Source: Methylotenera_A sp036676175
GTDB lineage: Bacteria > Pseudomonadota > Gammaproteobacteria > Burkholderiales > Methylophilaceae
DNA length: 64,000 bases
NCBI GenBank assembly: GCA_036676175.1
Contig: JAKFDL010000104.1
Location: 22,645 to 86,644, forward strand
Reading direction: 5' to 3'
The notes under the pieces were generated by a model, which saw only the letters and a list, made by a program, of their open reading frames with translations, had not been told where the DNA came from and searched no databases. The position numbers were made by a program, and so were the translations under genes. This document shows positions 31,892-41,189 of the stretch, piece by piece; position 1 is the first letter of the stretch, and every line of letters begins with the position of its first letter.

Positions 31892-34531
31892 ATGTCGAAA
31901 ATGTCTAATATTTTAAATTTAAATACCGTTACTCATTCCGTGCCTGAACTCTCTACTCCTTTAGCAGCTAAACTTATAAATAGTAATCAAGCGGCTAGCC
32001 ATACGCCTATGATGCGTCAATATCTAGCCTTAAAAGCGCAACATCCTGATATGTTGCTGTTTTATCGCATGGGCGATTTTTATGAGTTATTTTTTGAGGA
32101 TGCAGAAAAAGCTTCAAAATTATTGGGCATCACATTAACACGTCGTGGCACCAGCAATGGCGAACCAATCAAGATGGCTGGCGTACCCTATCACGCTGCC
32201 GAGCAATATCTAGCAAAGCTCACTAAGCTCGGCGAAGCGGTGGCCATTTGCGAACAAGTCGGAGACCCAGCGACCAGCAAAGGCCCCGTCGAGCGTGCGG
32301 TCGCGCGCATTCTCACGCCTGGCACACTCACCGATTCTGCATTGTTGGATGAAACGCGTGACAATCAACTGCTCAGCGTATTCGCGGCAGATGGTTTGTT
32401 GGGGTTGGCACGCATCAATTTGGCTTCCGGCAGCTTTATTTTGAGTGAAATTGCATCTGGCTATTTGGCGCAAGAGTTACAGCGAATCAACCCGGCAGAG
32501 ATTATTTGCACTGATGATTTTAAACACAACGCATTGGAAAATTTTGACTGTTCGAAAAAACGCTTAAGTCCTTGGCAATTTGACGCCGATAGCGCGTTTA
32601 AAACACTGACTGCGCAGTTTAATACGCTAGATTTAAATGGTTTTGGTGCGCAGCAACTCACTGCGGCCTTATGCGCAGCTGGCGCCTTGCTAGATTACGT
32701 TAAACATACGCAACGCGCTGCTTTGCCGCATCTTGCAGCGCTTAGCGTTGAACAAACTTCACACTATATCCAGTTAGATGCGGCTACACGACGCAATCTG
32801 GAGATAGACGTCACCTTGCGTGGCGATGTTGCGCCGACGTTATATTCGCTTTTCAACACCACAAAAACTGCCATGGGCGCGCGCTTACTTCGACATTGGC
32901 TGCATCACCCTTTGCGCGATACCAATTTGGTTGTAAAACGACACGAAGCTGTTGCGGAATTGTTGGCCACAGCCAAACTTCAAAGCTTGCAGAATGTTTT
33001 AAACTCGATAGGCGATATTGAGCGCATCACTACACGCGTAGCCCTGAAAACGGCACGCCCACGCGATTTGTCTGGGCTGCGTGAGAGCTTGCTGCAACTC
33101 CCCTTGTTGCAAAATTTGTTAGTTGGCAGTAAAGCCATATTACTGGAAACGTTAGCTGCTAATCTACAGGCGCCTGCTGAAGCATTAAATATATTAAATG
33201 CCATCAAGCGAGAGCCTTCGTCTTTATTGCGCGAAGGCGGAGTAATTGCTGATGGATATGATGCTGACTTAGATGAATTGCGCGCATTGCAAACCAACCA
33301 TGGTGATTTTTTACTGCAGTTTGAGGCAGCCGAAAAAGCGCGTACTGGCTTACAAAATCTCAAGGTAGAATACAACAGCGTACATGGCTTTTATATTGAA
33401 ATAAGCCGCGCCCAAGCCGAAAATGCACCAGCGGAATACCGCCGTCGTCAAACGCTTAAAAATGCTGAGCGTTTTATTACGCCAGAACTTAAAGCCTTTG
33501 AAGACAAAGTATTAAGTGCGAACGATCGCGCACTAGCGCGTGAGAAGATGCTCTATGAGCAAATCTTAAATGCGTTAAATCCATTTATCACTGCTCTGCA
33601 GACTAATAGCGGTGCGGTTTCTAGCCTAGATGTTTTATGCTGCTTTGCTGAGCGCACACAAGCTTTAAATTACGTGCAGCCGCAATTTGTGAGCGAGCCG
33701 GGTATCCTTATTGAAGGCGGCCGCCATCCTGTAGTTGAAGGAATTGCCCAACCTTTTGTGGCGAATGATGTTGAAATGAGCCCCTATCGCCAACTGTTGC
33801 TGATTACCGGCCCAAACATGGGCGGTAAATCGACTTTTATGCGGCAAGTTGCACTTATCGTGCTTTTGGCACATTGTGGTGCCTTTGTGCCGGCTACTGT
33901 TGTTAAAATCGGCGAAATTGACCGTATCTTTACCAGAATAGGCGCCTCTGACGACCTGGCAGGCGGTCGTAGTACATTCATGGTAGAGATGACTGAAACA
34001 GCTAACATTTTGCACAACGCAACCGATAAAAGCTTAGTGTTGCTTGATGAGATTGGTCGCGGCACTTCCACATTCGACGGTCTTAGCCTGGCTTGGGCTG
34101 TCGCCAAACAGTTGCTAGAAAAAAATAAGAGCTTTACTCTATTTGCCACCCATTATTTTGAACTGACGCGTATTGTGGATGAGTTTAAGCATGCTGCCAA
34201 TGTACATTTGGATGCGGTGGAGCATGCTAACAAAATTGTGTTTTTACACAAGGTGGAAGCGGGAGCCGCGCACATGAGTTATGGCATTCAAGTGGCGCAA
34301 TTAGCAGGGATTCCCAAAAGCGTAGTTGCTGCTGCTAAACGCAAGCTTACCCAGTTAGAGAGCAACCAATTAGCATCTAATCACAATCAGCCAGATATGT
34401 TTGCAGCCAAGGTGGAGTCTGCACCAGTTGAATTGCATCCAGTCGTAGCAGAGTTAGAGGCCATTCAGCCAGATGATCTAACGCCTAAGCAGGCGTTAGA
34501 GTTACTGTATAAACTCAAAGAGTTGAGTTAG
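31892..34531 (+). CDS. mutS: DNA mismatch repair protein MutS
   Basis: 879 aa from ATG 31892; a later Met before MRQYLALKAQ would be more standard, so the first 40 residues are uncertain. The mismatch-binding Phe-X-Glu is in MGDFYELFFEDA, and the ABC ATPase has GPNMGGKST and LLDEIGRGTSTFDG. MutS finds mismatches and recruits MutL. Its TAG stop overlaps the convergent slyD stop by 4 bases. Confidence 0.96.
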   Translation: MSKMSNILNLNTVTHSVPELSTPLAAKLINSNQAASHTPMMRQYLALKAQHPDMLLFYRMGDFYELFFEDAEKASKLLGITLTRRGTSNGEPIKMAGVPYHAAEQYLAKLTKLGEAVAICEQVGDPATSKGPVERAVARILTPGTLTDSALLDETRDNQLLSVFAADGLLGLARINLASGSFILSEIASGYLAQELQRINPAEIICTDDFKHNALENFDCSKKRLSPWQFDADSAFKTLTAQFNTLDLNGFGAQQLTAALCAAGALLDYVKHTQRAALPHLAALSVEQTSHYIQLDAATRRNLEIDVTLRGDVAPTLYSLFNTTKTAMGARLLRHWLHHPLRDTNLVVKRHEAVAELLATAKLQSLQNVLNSIGDIERITTRVALKTARPRDLSGLRESLLQLPLLQNLLVGSKAILLETLAANLQAPAEALNILNAIKREPSSLLREGGVIADGYDADLDELRALQTNHGDFLLQFEAAEKARTGLQNLKVEYNSVHGFYIEISRAQAENAPAEYRRRQTLKNAERFITPELKAFEDKVLSANDRALAREKMLYEQILNALNPFITALQTNSGAVSSLDVLCCFAERTQALNYVQPQFVSEPGILIEGGRHPVVEGIAQPFVANDVEMSPYRQLLLITGPNMGGKSTFMRQVALIVLLAHCGAFVPATVVKIGEIDRIFTRIGASDDLAGGRSTFMVEMTETANILHNATDKSLVLLDEIGRGTSTFDGLSLAWAVAKQLLEKNKSFTLFATHYFELTRIVDEFKHAANVHLDAVEHANKIVFLHKVEAGAAHMSYGIQVAQLAGIPKSVVAAAKRKLTQLESNQLASNHNQPDMFAAKVESAPVELHPVVAELEAIQPDDLTPKQALELLYKLKELS

Positions 34532-35019
34532 TGGTGATGACCACCCGCACCGTGCACGTGCTGGTGTGAAATTTCTTCTGGAATGGCTTTGCGCACATCG
34601 GTCACTGTAGCTGTAAATATGACACGTTCGCCCGCCCATGGGTGGTTACCATCGACCACCACTTTGTCATCGGCAATTTCGGTTACGGTATATAAAATCA
34701 CCTCACCTGTTTCGTCCTCACCTTCAAACTGCATGCCGACTTTTAAATCAGCAGCTGGGAAAGCGCTTGCAGGCTCAATTTGTACTAATTCTTCATCAAA
34801 TTCGCCAAACGCATCAGCAGGCTGCAAATCTACAGTCACCACATCGCCTACGTTTTTGCCGTGCATGGCTTCTTCTACTTTTGGGAAAATGTTATCGTAA
34901 CCACCATGCAAGTAAGCGACTGGTTCGCTGCTGGATTCCAGCACTTCGCCGTCGCTATTTTTAAGTTGATAAGTCATGGTGACAACAGTGTTCATGGCAA
35001 TTTGCATGGTGTTAGACAT
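34528..35019 (-). CDS. slyD: FKBP-type peptidyl-prolyl isomerase, SlyD-like
   Basis: 163 aa. The FKBP domain with inserted flap is visible (YQLKNSDGEVLESSSEPVAYLHG, DIFPKVEEAMHGKNVGD), followed by a His-rich C-terminus (HQHVHGAGGHHH) that can bind nickel or other metals. It is a folding helper, and in E. coli helps deliver nickel to hydrogenase. It converges on mutS with overlapping stop codons. Confidence 0.9.
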   Translation of the reverse strand: MSNTMQIAMNTVVTMTYQLKNSDGEVLESSSEPVAYLHGGYDNIFPKVEEAMHGKNVGDVVTVDLQPADAFGEFDEELVQIEPASAFPAADLKVGMQFEGEDETGEVILYTVTEIADDKVVVDGNHPWAGERVIFTATVTDVRKAIPEEISHQHVHGAGGHHH

Positions 35020-35120
35020 AGGTGAATCCTTAAGGCTTTAATGTGTGTGAAAGTATGCGTTATAAAATATTAAGCAGAATTTTAAACCATTTTTCTTATT
35101 TGGCTAAATGAAGAAAATGA

Positions 35121-35588
35121 TTATTTGCTTGCTTTGGCAATAAATTTTGCTTTTGCCATTAGTTTATCTAGTGCAGCAGCAAACCCTTGCCTGTCGGCCA
35201 AATTAAATACAGCAGGGCCTCCAGTCTCTATTCCATTGCCACGCAGCTCATCCATTAAGTTGCGCATGGCCAAGCGTTCTTTGATATTTGCATCGGAATA
35301 AAGCTCACCGCGAGGGTTGAGTGCGTGAGCACCTTTTGCCACCACCAAGGCAGCCAACGGAATGTCAGCGGTAATCACTAAATCACCCATTTCACATTCC
35401 TGCACAATTCTGCTGTCGGCGACATCAAACCCGCTCGGCACAGTAATTGTTTTAATGTAAGGCGATGCAGGCGTGCGCAAAAACTGGTTTGCCACCAAAG
35501 TAGTGGTTGTTTTAGTGCGTTCTGCCGCGCGGAATAAAATCTCTTTAATGACCACGGGGCAAGCGTCTGCATCCACCCAGATTTTCAT
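35121..35588 (-). CDS. yaiI: YaiI/YqxD (DUF188) family protein
   Basis: 155 aa, full length. The N-terminal KIWVDADACPVVIKEILFRAAERT, VADSRIVQ...GDLVITADIPLA and the LNPRGELY segment mark the YaiI/YqxD family with a PIN-like fold; function not established. It lies alone between slyD and rhlE. Confidence 0.85.
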   Translation of the reverse strand: MKIWVDADACPVVIKEILFRAAERTKTTTTLVANQFLRTPASPYIKTITVPSGFDVADSRIVQECEMGDLVITADIPLAALVVAKGAHALNPRGELYSDANIKERLAMRNLMDELRGNGIETGGPAVFNLADRQGFAAALDKLMAKAKFIAKASK

Positions 35589-35727
35589 TAAAAACTCATC
35601 TCTCTTTGCAATACGGCGTTGCTCATCAAAAAATTATTCCTCACATATCACTCATATGCCGCGTCATTTTTTCGATTCGCGCCTAGTCTTGCTTAAAGAT
35701 ATGAGTTTTCATGCTGAAAATCAGTCG
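35589..35727. other. Intergenic segment between yaiI and rhlE
   Basis: The 139 bases hold no gene. They contain an imperfect inverted repeat (CATATCACTCATATG at about 35645) and phrases such as GCGCCTAGTCTTGC that look like a short interspersed repeat or small RNA. Nothing firm. Confidence 0.25.
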
Positions 35728-37287
35728 CTAACGACCTCTGCCACCGCTTCTATGTGTGCTGTTAGGGTTAGTGCCAAATCCTTGACTGGAATTTCTAGGA
35801 TTTGTCGTTCTAGCATTCGGGTTGCGCGGTTGAGGTTTTGGCGCAAACAAAGGTGTTTGCGGCATGGCCTGGTGGCGCGCTGCTTCTGACATCAGCTTAC
35901 CAGAGCCATTTTGATTAGAACCATTTTGTGCAGGTTTTTGGCCTTGATTGCGATTGCTATTTTGAGAATTTGCATTTTGACCATTGTTTTGACCTTGTCT
36001 TTGGTTATTGTTTGTGCCCTGTGGCTTACGCTGCTGTTGGCCTTGGCCATGTCCGCGTGGCGGCCTGCCATGCGGCTGGGTAGAACGTGGCGCTTCTGGT
36101 TCCGGTTTGTCTGAAGGCGTAAAACCTTCAACCTGCACTTTAGGGATCTCACGCTTAATCAGTTTTTCAATGTCTTTCAGTAGTTTTACTTCTTCACGGT
36201 CCACCAATGAAACCGCGGCGCCACTGCTGCCCGCGCGGCCAGTTCTACCAATGCGGTGTACATAATCTTCTGGCACATTGGGTAATTCAAAATTCACTAC
36301 TTGCGGCAATTGGTCAATATCCAAACCACGTGCAGCAATGTCAGTGGCAACGAGTACGCGCATGCTGCCGTCTTTAAATTGAGATAAAGCTTTGGTGCGT
36401 GCGCCTTGGCTTTTATTGCCATGAATCGCTGCAGCTTCAATGCCGTCTTTAATCAACTTTTCGGCAAGCCTATTCGCACCGTGCTTGGTGCGGGTAAATA
36501 TCAGCACTTGTTGCCAGTCGTTTTGTTTAATCAGGTAGCTCATTAACTCGCGTTTATGGCTTTGCGCCACCATATGCACGGTTTGTTCTACTAATTCAGA
36601 TGCAGTATTTCTGCGCGCGACTTCTACAAAACCTGGGTTATGCAACAAGCTATCAGCCAGTGCTTTAATTTCATCAGAGAAAGTTGCAGAGAACAGTAAG
36701 TTTTGGCGTTGTTTGGGCAGCATAGCGAGTATTTTTTTAATATCGCGGATAAAGCCCATATCTAACATTCTATCGGCTTCATCCAGCACCAAAATCTCAA
36801 CGCCTGATAAATCGACGTTTTTCTGATTTGCATGGTCCAGCAAGCGGCCAGGGGTGGCGACCAAAATATCCAGTGGCTTTTTTAAGCGTGCAATTTGCGG
36901 ATTGGCGTTTACGCCACCAAAAATCACCGTGCTAGTGAGCGGCAAATATTTGCCATACGTTTTAACAGACTCTTCAATCTGTGCCGCCAGTTCACGGGTT
37001 GGCGTCAGCATCAAGCAACGTGGTCGACTTTTAATTGCATCTGCGTTGCGTGCTTTTTGGCTAAGAATATGCAAAATTGGCAGGGTAAAACCTGCGGTTT
37101 TGCCAGTGCCTGTTTGCGCGCCTGCCAATAAATCACCACCGCTTAATACTTGCGGAATGGCTTTGGCCTGAATTGGCGTTGGTGTAGTGTAACCTGCGTC
37201 GCTAATGGCGCGCAGAATGGGTTCGCTAAGACCTAACTCGTTAAAATTAGATGTGGTTGTTTCAATAGTTGTTATTTGTTCAGACAA
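35728..37287 (-). CDS. rhlE: DEAD-box ATP-dependent RNA helicase RhlE
   Basis: 519 aa from a TTG start (no other Met before the Q motif), with GGAG 8 bases upstream. Motifs: Q motif FNELGLSEPILRAI, Walker A AQTGTGKT, DEAD in VLDEADRMLDMGF, SAT, and HRIGRTGRAG. After residue ~380 a long Gln/Asn/Gly/Arg-rich disordered tail (GRPPRGHGQGQQQRKPQG) replaces any fold, typical of RhlE and used for RNA binding or condensation. It unwinds RNA in ribosome assembly and turnover. A 5' leader of over 80 bases has a small hairpin (37380-37401). Confidence 0.94.
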   Translation of the reverse strand: MSEQITTIETTTSNFNELGLSEPILRAISDAGYTTPTPIQAKAIPQVLSGGDLLAGAQTGTGKTAGFTLPILHILSQKARNADAIKSRPRCLMLTPTRELAAQIEESVKTYGKYLPLTSTVIFGGVNANPQIARLKKPLDILVATPGRLLDHANQKNVDLSGVEILVLDEADRMLDMGFIRDIKKILAMLPKQRQNLLFSATFSDEIKALADSLLHNPGFVEVARRNTASELVEQTVHMVAQSHKRELMSYLIKQNDWQQVLIFTRTKHGANRLAEKLIKDGIEAAAIHGNKSQGARTKALSQFKDGSMRVLVATDIAARGLDIDQLPQVVNFELPNVPEDYVHRIGRTGRAGSSGAAVSLVDREEVKLLKDIEKLIKREIPKVQVEGFTPSDKPEPEAPRSTQPHGRPPRGHGQGQQQRKPQGTNNNQRQGQNNGQNANSQNSNRNQGQKPAQNGSNQNGSGKLMSEAARHQAMPQTPLFAPKPQPRNPNARTTNPRNSSQGFGTNPNSTHRSGGRGR

Positions 37288-37474
37288 AGTAATGCTCCAG
37301 CTTGAGTGTTAAGCCAGCCAATTACTTTGAGGTAACACCAATCGAGGTGGCAAATGCGGTTAAACTTATTTTAAGGCCGCTACGCTGATTGGTTTGCGTA
37401 GGGAAGGCGCATTATACGGGGAATTGCAATAAAAGCGAGTTTTGTGTTTTTGCGAGGATTTAATGAGTAATTTA

Positions 37475-38053
37475 TTATTCCTCGTAGTCAAAACGGTCAT
37501 ATTGTTTAGTAACGATTATTGTGTACTTTTCTAAGAGATAGTTGTCGCACATCTCTATTAGTCGTTTTAAATTAACAATTGCATCTCCAAAGTCAATAAG
37601 TAGGCGATCAGCCATCTTATTTCGATCTGCCTGAGTATGGGCTCCAGATAGACTTTTGGCAATTCTATAAGCTTCTTCCATTAAGCCGTCTGTAGCTTCC
37701 ATCGTGTAGCAAAGTGCGTCAATAGCTCGCCGTTGATCCAAGGTTAACCTGTCAAGAACTTCTGCTGATAGTTGACGAATAAATGAAGTATTAAATATGA
37801 GGATTGGTGCAGGCATTACGAGGTTTTGCTGGCGCATCAAGGTGCGATTATGTCGAACAGTTTCTAGTTTAGCTCTAGCATTGGCTAAGTTTACTTCGAT
37901 CTCAGCTCGTAAATGGTGCACTTTTCGTAATTCTCTGCGCCTGTCATTTAGTACCACCAAACCAAAAGCAGCGAATGCGCCGAGAAAGGCACCAACAGAT
38001 TGGTTGTTAAAAAAATTGGATATTGCTGACCAGTCTAAGTAGATGCAGTTCAT
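37475..38053 (-). CDS. Hypothetical membrane-anchored helical protein
   Basis: 192 aa, not recognised. One hydrophobic segment near residues 19-34 (SVGAFLGAFAAFGLVVL) follows a short acidic N-terminus, then a strongly charged, mostly helical cytoplasmic part (LNDRRRELRKVHHLRAEIEVNLANARAKLETV), suggesting coiled coil. It is isolated between rhlE and a nuclease gene, with no good ribosome site and no partner, so a recent accessory gene is possible. Confidence 0.55.
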   Translation of the reverse strand: MNCIYLDWSAISNFFNNQSVGAFLGAFAAFGLVVLNDRRRELRKVHHLRAEIEVNLANARAKLETVRHNRTLMRQQNLVMPAPILIFNTSFIRQLSAEVLDRLTLDQRRAIDALCYTMEATDGLMEEAYRIAKSLSGAHTQADRNKMADRLLIDFGDAIVNLKRLIEMCDNYLLEKYTIIVTKQYDRFDYEE

Positions 38054-38121
38054 TTTTACTTTCGTTAAGTGAATTACACATCATTGCAAAGTCCGTCAAT
38101 ATTATTTTAACTTTAACACAA

Positions 38122-38586
38122 TTAATGCAGGTGATTTTTCCGCCAAACCCAAGGCGGGGTTTGTTGCTGAGCTTTCCACAACCCGAGCTTGTTTTGACGC
38201 GCTTTGTCTTGCAGCAGCGCTAATGAATAATCCTTTGAATAGCGCTTATTAAACCAAGCGTGACCATGCTTAACCATATGCTTGCTCACATCTTGCCGAT
38301 TGCACAAGAGCTTGCCTAGTTTGCGACCATATTGATCGTAGCCGCTGATTGCTACGTAAATAGTAGCTTCTGTGCAAAAATCCATCAGTGCGCGGCGGGA
38401 TTTTTTGCCGTAAGTTTGGTTGCGTTCTGGTGCGTCAATGTCGGTGATGCGCAACCTGTATTTATAGCCAGCGTCATCGATTTTAACTGTATCACCATCG
38501 TAGAAATAGGTGATTTCGGTAGCAAAAACAGGTGGGCTGCAGACCAATATCCATGCAGCTCCCAGGCCGATTAAAATTCGTTTCAA
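38122..38586 (-). CDS. Thermonuclease (staphylococcal nuclease)-like secreted protein
   Basis: 154 aa with a signal peptide (cleavage after VFA). The SNase fold is clear: YFYDGDTVKI, then LRITDIDAPERNQTYG holding the catalytic Arg and Glu, and later YDQYGRKLGKL holding the second Arg, ending in KARQNKLGLWK. A periplasmic or secreted Ca2+-dependent nuclease. It is 4 bases after nadB stops and may be co-transcribed. Such a nuclease could release phosphate from DNA, but no Pho box is present. Confidence 0.85.
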   Translation of the reverse strand: MKRILIGLGAAWILVCSPPVFATEITYFYDGDTVKIDDAGYKYRLRITDIDAPERNQTYGKKSRRALMDFCTEATIYVAISGYDQYGRKLGKLLCNRQDVSKHMVKHGHAWFNKRYSKDYSLALLQDKARQNKLGLWKAQQQTPPWVWRKNHLH

Positions 38587-38590
38587 ATGC

Positions 38591-40201
38591 TTATTCTTTT
38601 TGGTAATGTTTTGGTTCCAATACGGTAGGAATAGGGTCTGCCTCTAAATTGGGGTGGTCTTTGCTGTAATGCAGACCGCGACTTTCCTTGCGCGAAATCG
38701 CGCTTTCAACAATGAGTTCAGCCACTTGCAGCAAATTACGTAGCTCGATTAAATCGTTACTGATTTTAAAATTGCTATAAAACTCTTGCACTTCATCGCG
38801 CAGCATCTCGATACGATGCAGCGCGCGGCTGAGGCGTTTATCGGTGCGCACAATGCCTACGTAGTTCCACATAAAACGGCGTAGCTCATCCCACGTATGC
38901 GTAATCAGCACTTCTTCATCGGCGTCGGTAACGCGGCTTTCATCCCATTGTGGCAGCTGGCTAATAGCTTGCGTAGGCGCATTGAGAATATCGTGCGCCG
39001 CAGCGCGACCAAACACCAAACATTCCAGCAATGAATTACTAGCTAGCCGATTTGCGCCATGCAAGCCGGTACATGCGGTTTCGCCAATAGCGTATAAGTT
39101 GGCGATGTCGGTACGGCCCTGCGCATCAACCATAACGCCACCGCAACTGTAATGCGCAGCAGGCACCACAGGAATGGCTTGCTTACTAATGTCGATGCCG
39201 AGTTCTAGGCAACGCGCGTAAATATTGGGGAAATGCTCTTTAATAAACGCCAGCGGTTTATGGGTAATATCTAAGTAGACGCAATCTAAACCACGCTTTT
39301 TCATCTCAAAGTCAATGGCGCGTGCGACCACATCACGTGGTGCCAATTCTTCGCGTGCATCGTGTTCAGGCATAAAGCGCGTACCATCTGGCAAGCGCAA
39401 CAAACCGCCTTCGCCACGTACTGCCTCAGAAATTAAAAAGGATTTGGCATGCGGGTGGAATAAACAGGTGGGGTGAAATTGAATAAACTCCATATTCGCG
39501 ACGCGGCAACCTGCACGCCACGCCATGGCAATACCATCACCTGTGCTGACGTCAGGATTTGTAGTGTACAAATAAACTTTACCTGCGCCGCCAGTGGCTA
39601 GGACGGTTTGCTGTGCGGCAATGGTAATGACTTTGCCAGTGTGGTTATCTAACACATACGCACCCAAGCATCGGTTTTCAGTCGCCGATTTAGTCACTTT
39701 TTGAGTGGTCAGTAAATCAACTGCGATGTGGTTTTCTAGAATGGTAATGTTGGCGTGTTCGCGAATTTTTTGCGCCAAAGTTTTTTGCACGGCATTGCCA
39801 GTGGCATCGGCCACATGCACGATGCGGCGCTGGCTGTGGCCGCCTTCGCGCGTAAGATGAAAGCCGCTGTTGTCGGCTTCGCGCGTAAATTCCACGCCTT
39901 GATCTACCAGCCACTCCACCGCCTCACGCGCATTGGTGGCGACCAAGCGCGTAATTTCGACATCGCACAAGCCGGCACCGGCAATGATGGTGTCTTGAAT
40001 ATGCTCTTCTATACTATCTTGCTGATCACTTTCTTTTTTGCTCAATACGGCTGCAATGCCGCCTTGAGCCCAACTGCTGGCGCTGTCAGATACTTCGCGC
40101 TTGCTGACAATGCACACCCGTTTTTTATCGGCAATTTGCAAGGCCATGGTCAAGCCAGCCAAGCCGCTACCGATAATTAAAGTGTCAAATTCTTGTTTCA
40201 T
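38591..40201 (-). CDS. nadB: L-aspartate oxidase
   Basis: 536 aa flavoprotein. The FAD-binding GSGLAGLTMALQ near the N-terminus, SSSWAQGGIAAV-type flavin loop (DSASSWAQGGIAAVL), HLTREGGHSQRRIVH and the SNSLLECLVFGRAAA motif are intact. It oxidises aspartate to iminoaspartate for de novo NAD synthesis. It is divergent from rpoE, which matches the known nadB-rpoE neighbourhood of proteobacteria. Confidence 0.96.
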   Translation of the reverse strand: MKQEFDTLIIGSGLAGLTMALQIADKKRVCIVSKREVSDSASSWAQGGIAAVLSKKESDQQDSIEEHIQDTIIAGAGLCDVEITRLVATNAREAVEWLVDQGVEFTREADNSGFHLTREGGHSQRRIVHVADATGNAVQKTLAQKIREHANITILENHIAVDLLTTQKVTKSATENRCLGAYVLDNHTGKVITIAAQQTVLATGGAGKVYLYTTNPDVSTGDGIAMAWRAGCRVANMEFIQFHPTCLFHPHAKSFLISEAVRGEGGLLRLPDGTRFMPEHDAREELAPRDVVARAIDFEMKKRGLDCVYLDITHKPLAFIKEHFPNIYARCLELGIDISKQAIPVVPAAHYSCGGVMVDAQGRTDIANLYAIGETACTGLHGANRLASNSLLECLVFGRAAAHDILNAPTQAISQLPQWDESRVTDADEEVLITHTWDELRRFMWNYVGIVRTDKRLSRALHRIEMLRDEVQEFYSNFKISNDLIELRNLLQVAELIVESAISRKESRGLHYSKDHPNLEADPIPTVLEPKHYQKE

Positions 40202-40230
40202 ATTGGGTGAAATGTTGGCTGTAAACGAAT

Positions 40231-40258
40231 GAACTATTAAGAGTTTAGCGGGGTCTTT
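40231..40258 (+). promoter_or_regulatory. Possible sigma-E-type promoter for rpoE
   Basis: GAACTA (40231-40236), a 16-base spacer and GTCTTT (40253-40258) resemble the sigma-E consensus (GGAACTT and TCTAA-like) and would allow autoregulation. The match is partial. Confidence 0.35.
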
Positions 40259-40345
40259 ATCCTTAAGCTAGGTGTTATTACTGCCCGGCTATAAAAAAGC
40301 GGAATCATATTGTAATTCTGGATTGTAAAAGCTGGAGGAATAGAG

Positions 40346-41146
40346 ATGTTTAGAACCACTAAAATTGAGGAGTTAGCCCGTACAAGTTTCGTGCAACCTG
40401 CGCATCAAGGTTATAATGTAGGCATTATAAAAGCGGAAGCGGGGAGCAGTACCTCAATGGCCGATAAGCCAATCGAACCACCTAGTGATTTGGTGAACGA
40501 ATTGCCTAGTAAACAGGCACCTGCAAGTGCCAATGTAAGTGCTAATGCTGGAAACCGTGAGCTAGATCAGCTATTGGTAGTGCGCGCACAGCAAGGCGAC
40601 AAAAAAGCCTTTGGCCTGCTGGTGGAAAAATACCATCGTAAGCTGGGGCGTTTACTTGGGCGCATGATCCGCGACCAAGCTGAAGTGGAAGATGTCGTGC
40701 AAGAGTCGTTTATTAAGGCCTATCGCGCACTACCCAATTTCAGGGGTGATAGTGCGTTTTATACTTGGTTGTATCGAATTGGCATTAATACGGCAAAAAA
40801 TTATCTGGTATCAATGGGGCGCAGGCCACAAGTGATGCAGGAAGTTGAGATTGAAGACGTAGAAAATTTTGACAGTGGTTATGAAATGCGGACTACAGAT
40901 ACACCTGAAACCGCCTTGATGACCAAGCAGATTGCGCAAACAGTGAATGACACCGTGGCAAGCTTGCCAGAAGAGTTGCGTACCGCTATCACGCTACGCG
41001 AGATTGAAGGTTTGAGCTATGAAGAGATTGCTACCTTGATGCAGTGCCCGATTGGCACCGTGCGTTCTCGTATTTTCAGGGCACGTGAAACCATTTCAGA
41101 AAAGTTAAAACCGTTGGTGGACGCGAAAGAAGGCAAACGTTGGTAG
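40346..41146 (+). CDS. rpoE: ECF sigma factor RpoE (AlgU), with an N-terminal extension
   Basis: 266 aa from ATG 40346, which has a strong GGAGG site 8 bases upstream. Region 2 is VVRAQQGDKKAFGLLVEKYHRKLGRLL...DVVQESFIKAYRALPNFRGDSAFYTWLYRI and region 4 is SLPEELRTAITLREIEGLSYEEIATLMQCPIGTVRSRIFRARE. E. coli RpoE begins about 70 residues later. The extra N-terminus is polar and unstructured; an internal ATG at 40457 (MADKPIEP) would give a shorter form. It runs the envelope-stress response and is held by RseA. Confidence 0.94.
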   Translation: MFRTTKIEELARTSFVQPAHQGYNVGIIKAEAGSSTSMADKPIEPPSDLVNELPSKQAPASANVSANAGNRELDQLLVVRAQQGDKKAFGLLVEKYHRKLGRLLGRMIRDQAEVEDVVQESFIKAYRALPNFRGDSAFYTWLYRIGINTAKNYLVSMGRRPQVMQEVEIEDVENFDSGYEMRTTDTPETALMTKQIAQTVNDTVASLPEELRTAITLREIEGLSYEEIATLMQCPIGTVRSRIFRARETISEKLKPLVDAKEGKRW

Positions 41147-41189
41147 CTTTATTGCGTGTTTTATTTATATTTCGTTTTTTGAGGTTAGT

